From contig JAGWLJ010000118.1 of assembly GCA_028873275.1 (NCBI GenBank), positions 1-5,405 of the forward strand: a stretch of 5,405 bases of DNA. The letters run 5' to 3'. Positions 1 to 5,405 of this stretch are shown here, in pieces; the first letter of the stretch is position 1, and every line of letters begins with the position of its first letter. The position numbers and the translations under genes were made by a program. The notes under the pieces are model-generated. The model had not been told where the DNA came from. It searched no databases and was given only the letters and a program-made list of their open reading frames with translations. The DNA comes from Pseudomonadota bacterium (GTDB lineage Bacteria > Pseudomonadota > Alphaproteobacteria > Rickettsiales > SXRF01).

Positions 1-271
1 TGTTAAGCGTGGCAACGAAGGTCAGCGGCGTGGTGATGACCTCGTCGCCCTCCCTGAGTTTGAGCGCCTGCAGCGCCACCTGCAGCCCCGCCGTGGCTGA
101 GGACAGAGCCAGCGCCCGCCGGCCGCCGTGATAGGCCGACAGCATCTCCTCGAATTTCTGCACGCGCGGGCCGGTGGTGATCCACCCGGAGCGCAGGCAG
201 GAAACGACTTCCTCGATAGCGGCTTCGGAAAGGGAGGGCTTGGCGAATGGAAGAAAAGGTTGTTCGTTCAT
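1..271 (-). CDS. arnB: ArnB-like PLP-dependent UDP-sugar aminotransferase, 3' end outside the window
   Basis: The first 90 codons of a DegT/DnrJ/EryC1/StrS-family aminotransferase are present; the rest lies beyond the left edge. ArnB converts the UDP-4-keto-pentose to UDP-4-amino-4-deoxy-L-arabinose with glutamate as amino donor, in the cytoplasm. The translation follows the ArnB N-terminus closely: a LPFAKPSLSE start, GWITTGP at residues 29-35, the SSATAG cofactor-phosphate loop at 57-62, and GDEVITTPLTFVATLN at 75-90. Where enterobacterial ArnB has Trp in the last motif, this protein has Phe85, which is common in the wider DegT family. The catalytic lysine would lie outside the window. The ATG at 271 overlaps the stop of the upstream flippase gene as ATGA, and an AGGA lies about 4 nt before it, so the start is well supported. 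The DegT family is certain. The ArnB assignment rests on motif similarity plus the neighbouring arnT and flippase genes; another UDP-4-amino-sugar transaminase is possible. Confidence 0.85.
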   Translation of the reverse strand, partial: MNEQPFLPFAKPSLSEAAIEEVVSCLRSGWITTGPRVQKFEEMLSAYHGGRRALALSSATAGLQVALQALKLREGDEVITTPLTFVATLN

Positions 272-636
272 GCTGTCCTGCTTACCATCCACACGCCGAT
301 CAGGATAATAACAATCCCGGCCAGTCGCATCGGCCCCAGTTGCTCCCCCAGCCAGAAATACGCCGCCAGTGCTGTCACCACATAGCCTAGACTCACCATC
401 GGGTAAGCCATGCTGACCTCGACGCGCGACAGCACCACCAGCCACACCAGAATGCTGATGACGTAGCATGCCATGCCACCTATAATAGGCAGGCTGGTTG
501 CCACCTGCAGGCCGACGGGCCAGGCATTGGCCAGAGTCAAGTCAAAATGGCCGATGCGCTGCATGCCTACTTTCAGAAGCAACTGTGCGGCGGCGTTGAG
601 CATGACGCCGGTGAGAATCAGCAGCATCGGATTCAT
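268..636 (-). CDS. SMR/DMT-type four-helix membrane protein, probable ArnE/ArnF-like aminoarabinose-undecaprenyl-phosphate flippase subunit
   Basis: This 122-residue, very hydrophobic protein has four likely membrane helices near residues 3-22, 45-69, 75-95 and 102-120. In E. coli, ArnE and ArnF (111 and 128 residues) together move lipid-linked Ara4N across the inner membrane. The segment VEVSMAYPMVSLGYVVTALA (72-91) closely follows the ArnE pattern, and Gln18 and Lys22 in helix 1 match the Gln and Lys of ArnE. The essential proton-coupling Glu14 of EmrE is Asn14 here, which argues against a drug/proton antiporter and for the flippase branch. It starts with the ATGA overlap at the arnT stop and ends with the ATGA overlap at the arnB start. 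A good AAAGGA ribosome-binding site lies 7 nt upstream. Only one subunit gene is visible; a partner could lie beyond the left edge, or the protein could be a homodimer. Whether it corresponds to ArnE or ArnF cannot be decided. Confidence 0.85.
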   Translation of the reverse strand: MNPMLLILTGVMLNAAAQLLLKVGMQRIGHFDLTLANAWPVGLQVATSLPIIGGMACYVISILVWLVVLSRVEVSMAYPMVSLGYVVTALAAYFWLGEQLGPMRLAGIVIILIGVWMVSRTA

Positions 637-2276
637 GGAAAATTCCTTTCAAGCATCACTGTCTTGCCATATTCGCCGATTACCCGCAATGGGCAGTCAG
701 GGTGCGGGGGCAGGGTGTCGAAAGTCGTTTTCTTCATGAAGACATAGACGTTATGCGTGTCGGCCGCGCAGCGCTGCCAGAATTCCTCGTCGGAGATCAT
801 CCAGCGGTGCGTCTGGGGATAATGCGTCACGCCGAAATCCAGTTCCCCCGTATAACCGGCAACGGCGACGTTGCGGTCGAGATACACCGGCAGATCCTGG
901 AAATAGCTGGCGTAAGCCACTACGTCATCATTGGCATGCAGCCGCGGAGCCAGCTGGGCCGCCAGCGGCTTGACGGTGGCGTGGTCGATGTCGGCGACGA
1001 TGCGGTTGGCGGTCATATCGACAATCAACGCGAAGATGGCGAGCCCGGTAATCAGCTCCGGTGCCGGGCGGCGGCCGAGGAGCAGATACGCCAGCGCTGC
1101 CAGCGTCAGCCCTGTCGGCACCAGCAGCGACTTGGGCAGGCTGGCGAAGGCCAGCTTGTTCTGGTCGTCAAGCGGCAACGGCACGAAAAGAAACACTGCC
1201 AGCGCGATGGTGAATAAGGTTAGGACTAACCAAGCATTGCCGCGCAGCGCGATGATATGCCTTCCCTGCCAGGCTTCCGCCAGATAACGGCCAAGTAGCA
1301 TGGAAAGCGGCGGAAAGACCGGGAAAATATAGGGGGCCAGCTTGGAATGCGAAGCCGAGAAGAACAAGAAAGGCAGCGCAATCCAGATCAGCAGGAACAG
1401 CGTCGCCGGTTCCTTGAGGCGCACCTGCCTGAGCGTGGGAAAGAGTAGTCCCGTCCACGGCAGCAGCCCGGCCAGGGTGATGGCGATGAAGAACCACCAC
1501 GGCTGCACGCGCTTGTGCGAATCGGTGAGGTAGCGCGTGAAATGCTCGTTGATGAAATAGAAATCGAAGAAGCCGGGATGCGCCCGCGTCATCAGCCAGT
1601 GCCACGGTGCGGCAATGGCCAGCACGATCAGCAGGCCGGAAATGAGCCTTGCCTCGAAAAGAGTCCACCAGCGCCGCGTGAGGATAATCCATGTGCCAAT
1701 GACCAGGCCGGGGATAACGATGCCGATCAGCCCCTTGCTCATCACCGCCAGCGCCGCCGCGGCGTACATGCCGTAATACCAGCGGCGATTCTCCATATTC
1801 TGCGCGGTTAGGAAACAGGCGAAGCAGGCGGTCAGGAACAGGCTGACCGGAATATCAACCATGGCGACGCGCGACAGAGCGTAACCCAGCGCGCAGGTGG
1901 CCAGCGCCCCTGCGGCCAGCATGCCGGCCAGCCTTCCGTAGAACATGCGCGCCGTGGCGTAGGTAATGAGGCAGATCAGCGTCGACATGACGGCGGTGGC
2001 GATGCGCCCGGCAAATTCACCGGTGCCGAAGAACTGCATCACCGAGGCCTGTATCCAGTAAAACAGTGGCGGCTTTTCGAAATAAGGTACGCCATCGATG
2101 CGTGGGGTCAGCCAGTCATGCGTGATGAGCATCTGGTGCGGCAGCTCGATATAGCGCGCTTCGCTGGGCGTCAGGTACGGCCGCGCTGCCAGGCCGATAG
2201 AAAAAAACACCAGTATCGCGCAGAACAGAACAAAAATGTCGCGCTTCCAGGAGGCGGGATCAGCATCATCAATCAT
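633..2276 (-). CDS. arnT: ArnT-type lipid A aminoarabinose transferase (GT-C fold, GT83/PMT_2)
   Basis: This 547-residue multi-spanning inner-membrane protein is almost the length of E. coli ArnT (550). ArnT transfers L-Ara4N from undecaprenyl phosphate to lipid A phosphates on the periplasmic face, lowering negative charge and conferring resistance to cationic peptides. Landmarks match ArnT in order: the first periplasmic loop SEARYIE (38-44), YFEKP (65-69), Asp141 in the VAMVD segment, MSKG (179-182), APWH (223-226), FINEH (241-245), LLPW (271-274) and SHSKL (309-313). After the membrane core comes a C-terminal domain with YTGELDFG (475-482) and SDEEF (495-499), both typical of true ArnT. 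One oddity: the residue before the conserved Glu39 is Ser38, where E. coli ArnT has Asp (PDETRY). The start overlaps the preceding glycosyltransferase stop by 8 nt with only a weak GAGA upstream, suggesting coupled translation. The family is firm; the actual sugar and acceptor are inferred. Confidence 0.9.
   Translation of the reverse strand: MIDDADPASWKRDIFVLFCAILVFFSIGLAARPYLTPSEARYIELPHQMLITHDWLTPRIDGVPYFEKPPLFYWIQASVMQFFGTGEFAGRIATAVMSTLICLITYATARMFYGRLAGMLAAGALATCALGYALSRVAMVDIPVSLFLTACFACFLTAQNMENRRWYYGMYAAAALAVMSKGLIGIVIPGLVIGTWIILTRRWWTLFEARLISGLLIVLAIAAPWHWLMTRAHPGFFDFYFINEHFTRYLTDSHKRVQPWWFFIAITLAGLLPWTGLLFPTLRQVRLKEPATLFLLIWIALPFLFFSASHSKLAPYIFPVFPPLSMLLGRYLAEAWQGRHIIALRGNAWLVLTLFTIALAVFLFVPLPLDDQNKLAFASLPKSLLVPTGLTLAALAYLLLGRRPAPELITGLAIFALIVDMTANRIVADIDHATVKPLAAQLAPRLHANDDVVAYASYFQDLPVYLDRNVAVAGYTGELDFGVTHYPQTHRWMISDEEFWQRCAADTHNVYVFMKKTTFDTLPPHPDCPLRVIGEYGKTVMLERNFP
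644..649 (-). promoter_or_regulatory. Shine-Dalgarno site of the SMR flippase gene, inside the arnT 3' end
   Basis: On the minus strand AAAGGA lies 7 nt before the ATG at 636, the best ribosome-binding site in the window. It is embedded in the last codons of arnT (Glu-Arg-Asn-Phe-Pro), which fits re-initiation plus independent loading at the ATGA overlap. It supports the chosen flippase start. Confidence 0.75.
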
Positions 2277-3897
2277 GATGGGCTATTCTCTTGCATAAAT
2301 CGACCACGGTCACAAGGGTAAAGCGCTGCAAGGGGCAGATGGGATCGTTCGGCATTATCGCCGTGAGCTCCGGCATTTTTGTGTTGCGCACCACTAGCGG
2401 CAGGGACTGCGGCATCGCCGTCCACTGCTTGAGTGAAAGAAAGTTCTCCGCCGCCTGTCCGCGCTTCTGGCCGTAAAGCAGGTCGGCCGATACGCTATCG
2501 ACCATCACTAGCGGCGAATGGATATAAAACGCCATGGCCGACAATTCCTCGAAATTCTGGTACATGGCAATGCGTTGGTAGGGTTTCATGAAATCCGCCA
2601 CCGGCTTCTGCGAGATGCGGTCGGCGGACAGGTTAACGCCGGCGATCAAAAGCGGCAGCAGCAGGAAAGCATGAGCGCCGATCACCAGTGCCACCCAGCG
2701 TCGCTCAAGCCGCCATAGCAGCAATCCGCTAGCCAATGCGTAAGCGCAGGCGGCGGCAATTGCCAGCGGCGTGGCAAGCTGGCAGACGGGATAAAGGTTG
2801 CCGCAGAAGCGGTGTGCGAATATGGGTATAGCGGCGATCAGGACAAGAATGACGCTGCCGATGGCAGGCAGAGCGCGGCTCTTTGCATCGATGTAGGATT
2901 GTATTCTGAGCGCCAGCAGCATGATAAAAGGCGGCATGCCGGCGATCACGTAATAATTGGCCTTGCCGCCGGAGAGCGAGAAGAACGCCAGGAAGAACAG
3001 GAACCATGACCAGAGGAAGCGGTGCAGTTTTATCTGAGTTTCCGGTTCTGAATCCTGAATGGGCTTTTTCATAAGCAACACCATAAACGGCGTCCACGGT
3101 AGCAGATAGGCGGCGATGCGCGGTAGGTAGTACCAAGCGGGGCCGGTGTAATAATCATGCGGCTCGCGCGTTCCAAGAAAGCGGTTCACATGCTCATTAA
3201 TGAAATAAAACCAGGCGAAATCCGGCTCCTCAAGCGAGGCGGCGATATGCCACGGCGCGGCAATGATAAGAAACAGGGCAATTCCTGGCAGAGACAACAG
3301 GCGAAAATATTCCCGCCAGGGGGTACGCTGCCAGAGAAGAAAAACGAGAATCGAACCGCCGGCGAGAATAACGGCAACAAACCCCTTGGTCAGCACGGCC
3401 AGTGCCAGTAACCCATAAAACCCTACCAGCGCGCGATGGTTTCCCGATATGCGCCATTCATAAAATGCCGTCAGTGCTGCGCTGACGAAGCAAGTCATCA
3501 GCATGTCGCACAGGATAGTCCGCCCAATGACAGCCAGTGGCAGAGAGGTCGCCAGCAGCAGGGCGGCGATCGTTCCCGTTTCGGCGCGGGCATGGCGCGA
3601 CAGAAAGCGCTGCATCAGCCACGCCGTGGCAAAAAGCGCCAGCGCCGTTGGCAGACGCGCCCCCCATTCGTTGACGCCAAATAGTTTCATCGACGCCGCC
3701 ATCAACCAGTAGAGCATGGGCGGTTTTTCAATATAAGGAACGCCGTTGAGGCGCGGAATGATGAAATCGCCACTTTCCAGCATGTAGCGGGCGATGGAAG
3801 CGTACAGCCCCTCGTTATTATCGAGCAGCGGATATGCCCCGATACCCCAGAAGCAGGCGAAGGCGATAATCAGCCAGCATAGCAGGCGCCACGTCAT
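2269..3897 (-). CDS. Second ArnT-like GT-C glycosyltransferase (PMT_2 family), donor sugar unknown
   Basis: This 542-residue polytopic membrane protein uses a lipid-linked sugar donor and acts on the periplasmic face, as known for the family. Counting from the ATG at 3897, visible landmarks are LLDNNEGLYA (24-33, carrying the acidic active-site loop), YIEKPP (55-60), Asp131, LTKG (169-172), APWH (214-217), FINEH (232-236), LLPW (265-268) and SGGKANYY (309-316). The C-terminal region after the membrane core lacks the TGEL and SDEEF motifs of the neighbouring ArnT, so it probably handles a different donor or acceptor. A TTG at 3909 would give a protein four residues longer, but the ATG at 3897 forms the same ATGA overlap with the upstream stop that is seen at other junctions here, so it is preferred; a GAAGG lies 12 nt upstream of it. 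A role in adding a second sugar to lipid A, core or another envelope glycan is inference. Confidence 0.85.
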   Translation of the reverse strand: MTWRLLCWLIIAFACFWGIGAYPLLDNNEGLYASIARYMLESGDFIIPRLNGVPYIEKPPMLYWLMAASMKLFGVNEWGARLPTALALFATAWLMQRFLSRHARAETGTIAALLLATSLPLAVIGRTILCDMLMTCFVSAALTAFYEWRISGNHRALVGFYGLLALAVLTKGFVAVILAGGSILVFLLWQRTPWREYFRLLSLPGIALFLIIAAPWHIAASLEEPDFAWFYFINEHVNRFLGTREPHDYYTGPAWYYLPRIAAYLLPWTPFMVLLMKKPIQDSEPETQIKLHRFLWSWFLFFLAFFSLSGGKANYYVIAGMPPFIMLLALRIQSYIDAKSRALPAIGSVILVLIAAIPIFAHRFCGNLYPVCQLATPLAIAAACAYALASGLLLWRLERRWVALVIGAHAFLLLPLLIAGVNLSADRISQKPVADFMKPYQRIAMYQNFEELSAMAFYIHSPLVMVDSVSADLLYGQKRGQAAENFLSLKQWTAMPQSLPLVVRNTKMPELTAIMPNDPICPLQRFTLVTVVDLCKRIAHHD

Positions 3898-4790
3898 GGA
3901 TGCCCGCAACCTTCGCAGCCCGCGGCGTCGCCCAACTCGATCTGCAGCGTGGCGTGATCGATGCGGAAGCGGTGTTGTAACTCATGCGTTACCGTAGTGA
4001 TGAAGGCATCGCCGGGATGCCCATCCGGCATCAGCAGATGTGCGCTCATGGCCACGCCGGTGGTGCTCATTGCCCAGATATGCAGGTCGTGTACCCCGCG
4101 CACGCCTTCCAGTCCGGCGAGCCACGCTTTCACTTGTGCCGTATCGATATGCCTCGGCACGGCATGCAGCGCCAGCGATAGCGATTCTTTCAGCAGCTGC
4201 CAGGTGCCGAACACGATGGCCAGCACGATAAGCAGACTCACCGCCGGGTCAAGCCACAGCCAGCCGGTTCGGATAATCAACAGACCAGAGAAAACGACGC
4301 CCAGCGAAATCGCCGCGTCGGCCGCCATGTGCAGGAAGGCGCCGCGCAGATTGAGGTCATGATGATCCTTTTCATGGAAAAGCCAGGCGGTAAGTCCGTT
4401 GACCAACACTCCAACGGAAGCGACGGTGATGACCAGTCCTGCTGCCGGCGCCTGCGGCGTTGCCAGGCGCTGCGCCGCCTCCCAGCCAATGCCGCCAACG
4501 GCAGCCAGCAGCAGCAGCGCGTTAGCCAGCGCGGCGATAATAGAGGCGCTCTGCAGCCCGTAAGTGAAGCGTTCGGAGGCCTCGCGGCGGCCAAGCCATG
4601 TGGCGCCCCATGCCATGGCGAGCCCCAGCACGTCGCTGGCATTATGTCCGGCGTCGGCCAGCAGCGCCAGCGAGTTGGCCTGGAAGCCATAAGCTATTTC
4701 GGCAAAGGTAAAGGCGACGTTCAGGCCGATGCCGATGATGAAGGCGCGGCCATAATCGCTAGCATGGGAATGATGCGCGTGCGTAGTCAT
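3894..4790 (-). CDS. CDF-family cation efflux transporter (ZitB/CzcD type, probable Zn2+/H+ antiporter)
   Basis: This 298-residue protein is the usual length for a cation diffusion facilitator. CDF proteins export Zn2+ and related divalent ions from the cytoplasm in exchange for protons, usually as dimers. The N-terminus is His-rich (His4, 6, 7, 9). Helix 2 contains ALLADAGHNASD with the HxxxD metal site His49/Asp53, and helix 5 contains FLHMAADAAIS with the paired HxxxD site His154/Asp158; two HxxxD sites are the pattern of zinc-transporting members. A His-containing loop (HEKDHHD, 139-145) lies between helices 4 and 5. The cytosolic C-terminal domain carries the conserved VHDLHIW (233-239) and ends in CEGCGHP, an extra potential metal ligand set. 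It is the first gene of the unit and its TGA overlaps the next ATG by 4 nt. The ATG has only a GTGGA immediately before it, so initiation may be weak or leaderless. Metal specificity is inferred from motifs. Confidence 0.93.
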   Translation of the reverse strand: MTTHAHHSHASDYGRAFIIGIGLNVAFTFAEIAYGFQANSLALLADAGHNASDVLGLAMAWGATWLGRREASERFTYGLQSASIIAALANALLLLAAVGGIGWEAAQRLATPQAPAAGLVITVASVGVLVNGLTAWLFHEKDHHDLNLRGAFLHMAADAAISLGVVFSGLLIIRTGWLWLDPAVSLLIVLAIVFGTWQLLKESLSLALHAVPRHIDTAQVKAWLAGLEGVRGVHDLHIWAMSTTGVAMSAHLLMPDGHPGDAFITTVTHELQHRFRIDHATLQIELGDAAGCEGCGHP

Positions 4791-4796
4791 TCCACG

Positions 4797-4824
4797 TTTA
4801 TACTCTTACGGCGTGCAAGCGCAA
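4797..4824 (-). promoter_or_regulatory. Candidate sigma70-type promoter of the CDF-glycosyltransferase-arn unit
   Basis: On the minus strand, TTGCGC (4824-4819) and TATAAA (4802-4797) are 16 nt apart. The -10 box matches the consensus at five of six positions; the -35 box keeps only TTG. The pair lies in the 44-nt space between the terminator of the repeat-protein gene and the CDF start, the only non-coding DNA available to drive the downstream overlapping genes. The -10 box ends 6 nt before the ATG, so transcription would start at or very near the start codon, giving a leaderless or nearly leaderless mRNA. I see no clear operator repeat. The call is tentative. Confidence 0.4.
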
Positions 4825-4834
4825 CAATGCCGGT

Positions 4835-4863
4835 AAAAAGAGGCGGCCGGTTTCCCAGCCGCC
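4835..4863 (-). terminator. Rho-independent terminator of the secreted repeat-protein gene
   Basis: Read on the minus strand, GGCGGCTGG (4863-4855) pairs with CCGGCCGCC (4850-4842) to give a 9-bp, very GC-rich stem with one G-U wobble, closed by a GAAA tetraloop (4854-4851). It is followed by TCTTTTT (4841-4835). It begins 16 nt after the stop codon of the repeat-protein gene and ends 44 nt before the CDF start, so it should isolate the two transcription units. The reverse orientation lacks a T-tract after the stem, so it acts in the minus direction only. Confidence 0.9.
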
Positions 4864-4879
4864 AGGCCGGGGAGAGGGA

Positions 4880-5405
4880 TTACTTGCTTTCCTGATTTTC
4901 CTCGACGACCGTGCCGTTGACGGATTTCGTTTCGGATGTGGTGGTATGCTTGTTCATCAGCCCTTTCGGGTCGACGGTTTGCTGGGACTTAGTAGTGGCG
5001 ACGGTATTGCCTCCGGCGTCGACATCAACATCCGTTTTCGTTTTGCTTGAAATGTTGGTGCCGGCGGCATCGGTTTTTTCATGCGTGGTTGTGCGTGTAT
5101 AGCCGCCATTGGCTTTCTGCTTGGTCCTGTCTTCGCTGCTCGATGTTTTCTTGTTGAACAGGCCTTCGGGATCGGTAGTAGTCTTCGTTTTGATATCTTT
5201 GCTGGCAAGGCCATTGCGGTCGACGTCCACGTCGACCGTGGTCTTCGAGGTTTTACTGGTGCCTTCGGGCGTCGTTTCCTCCGAGGAGGAGGTCGATTCA
5301 TAGCCACCATTATTCTTGTATTCGGTTTTGCTTTCGCTTGTGGCGGATTCATCGGCCAGGGCCGCGGTGGCGGTCAGCATGACGGCGGAAATCAGGACAA
5401 AAGAG
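4880..5405 (-). CDS. Secreted low-complexity protein with two tandem 67-residue units, unknown function, 5' end outside the window
   Basis: The reading frame is open to the right edge. The only in-window ATG (5380) falls inside a signal peptide: the frame upstream reads SFVLISAV and continues as MLTATAALA followed by DE, a normal signal-peptidase I site (ALA|DE). The true start is therefore beyond 5405. The mature part, about 157 residues, is hydrophilic, rich in Thr, Ser, Lys, Asp and Glu, has no Cys or Trp, and consists mostly of two units (numbered from that ATG: 18-84 and 85-151). These share NGGY, the DVDVD run, DP(E/K)GL(F/M)NK and TSE-type endings. No enzymatic motif is visible, and the composition suggests an extended or repetitive periplasmic or secreted protein. 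I do not recognise a named family. The stop is TAA at 4882-4880, followed by a strong terminator, so it is the last gene of its own transcript. Confidence 0.85.
   Translation of the reverse strand, partial: SFVLISAVMLTATAALADESATSESKTEYKNNGGYESTSSSEETTPEGTSKTSKTTVDVDVDRNGLASKDIKTKTTTDPEGLFNKKTSSSEDRTKQKANGGYTRTTTHEKTDAAGTNISSKTKTDVDVDAGGNTVATTKSQQTVDPKGLMNKHTTTSETKSVNGTVVEENQESK
4928..5128 (-). repeat. Unit 2 of a tandem 201-bp coding duplication
   Basis: Encodes residues 85-151 (numbered from the ATG at 5380) of the secreted repeat protein, directly adjoining unit 1. NGGY (91-94), DVDVD (117-121) and DPKGLMNK (137-144) recur at exactly 67-residue spacing. About 46% protein identity to unit 1 indicates an old duplication. 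The shared motifs are the probable structural core; the Thr/Ser/Lys stretches between them have drifted. Confidence 0.85.
5129..5329 (-). repeat. Unit 1 of a tandem 201-bp coding duplication
   Basis: Encodes residues 18-84 (numbered from the ATG at 5380) of the secreted repeat protein. It aligns with the next unit without any gap over 67 residues, with 31 identical by my count. Conserved landmarks are NGGY (24-27), DVDVD (50-54) and DPEGLFNK (70-77). The segment DVDRNG (52-57) loosely resembles the start of an EF-hand/dockerin calcium loop, but the loop's later ligand positions do not fit well. Confidence 0.85.

Noticed and set aside
702..1217. 171-codon plus-strand open frame.
   Set aside because: Shadow of the arnT coding strand in GC-rich DNA; no recognisable motif and no supporting ribosome-binding site.
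1168..1692. 174-codon minus-strand open frame in another phase inside arnT.
   Set aside because: Same-strand shadow frame fully contained in arnT. It translates to a compositionally odd His/Arg/Ala-rich product, and arnT itself is intact, so there is no frameshift to explain.
3961..4362. 133-codon plus-strand open frame with several Cys and Ser.
   Set aside because: Antisense to the conserved C-terminal half of the CDF protein; the Cys/Ser richness is the reverse reading of that gene's GC-rich codons.
4329..4895. 188-codon plus-strand open frame.
   Set aside because: It is antisense to the CDF gene and runs through the terminator. Its product is Gln/Arg-rich with no domain or membrane logic, while the minus-strand frame has clear family motifs.
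5207..5226. Possible EF-hand or dockerin calcium loop at DVDRNG.
   Set aside because: The first Asp/Asn/Gly positions fit, but the hydrophobic position 8 and the acidic position 12 do not, and unit 2 fits even less. Kept only as a remark.
5218..5237. Perfect inverted repeat with 9-bp arms and a 2-nt centre, resembling an operator.
   Set aside because: It lies inside the DVDVD coding run, where alternating GTC and GAC codons form palindromes by themselves. The matching place in repeat unit 2 uses other codons and loses the palindrome.
5344..5380. ATG at 5380 as the true start of the repeat protein.
   Set aside because: Only nine residues would precede the ALA|DE cleavage site, too short for a signal peptide, and the frame continues upstream with a hydrophobic stretch (SFVLISAV) to the window edge.
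1..5405. CRISPR arrays, insertion sequences, tRNA or rRNA genes.
   Set aside because: No short direct repeats with spacers, no transposase-like frames or terminal inverted repeats, and no tRNA-like folds were seen. Nearly the whole window is accounted for by six minus-strand genes.

Overview
The window looks like chromosomal DNA from a Gram-negative, moderately GC-rich bacterium. Lipid A sugar-modification genes of the arn (4-amino-4-deoxy-L-arabinose, Ara4N) type and a Sec signal peptide both imply an outer membrane. A proteobacterium is likely, and the CDF transporter and the secreted repeat protein have an alphaproteobacterial flavour, but that is an impression by eye and no species can be named. 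All convincing genes are on the minus strand, so transcription runs from high to low coordinates.

Right end (4880-5405): the 3' part of a secreted, Thr/Ser/Lys/Asp-rich protein built of two tandem 67-residue units. Its start and most of its signal peptide lie beyond the window. A strong Rho-independent terminator (4835-4863) follows it and separates it from the next unit.

Main unit (4790 down to 1): five genes in a row with no gaps. They are a CDF zinc/divalent-cation exporter (3894-4790), an ArnT-like GT-C glycosyltransferase (2269-3897), a second glycosyltransferase that is the better ArnT match (633-2276), a four-helix SMR/ArnE-type flippase subunit (268-636), and the N-terminal 90 residues of an ArnB-like PLP sugar aminotransferase (1-271) that runs off the left edge. 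Three junctions are 4-nt ATGA overlaps and one is an 8-nt overlap, so the set is almost certainly co-transcribed and translationally coupled. A possible promoter sits in the short gap between the terminator and the CDF start.

Working model (inference): the aminotransferase makes a UDP-4-amino sugar, enzymes presumably encoded beyond the left edge put it on undecaprenyl phosphate, the SMR protein helps flip the lipid-linked sugar to the periplasm, and one or both GT-C enzymes transfer it to lipid A or another envelope acceptor. Two features depart from the textbook arn locus: a second, divergent ArnT-like enzyme and a metal exporter as the first gene.
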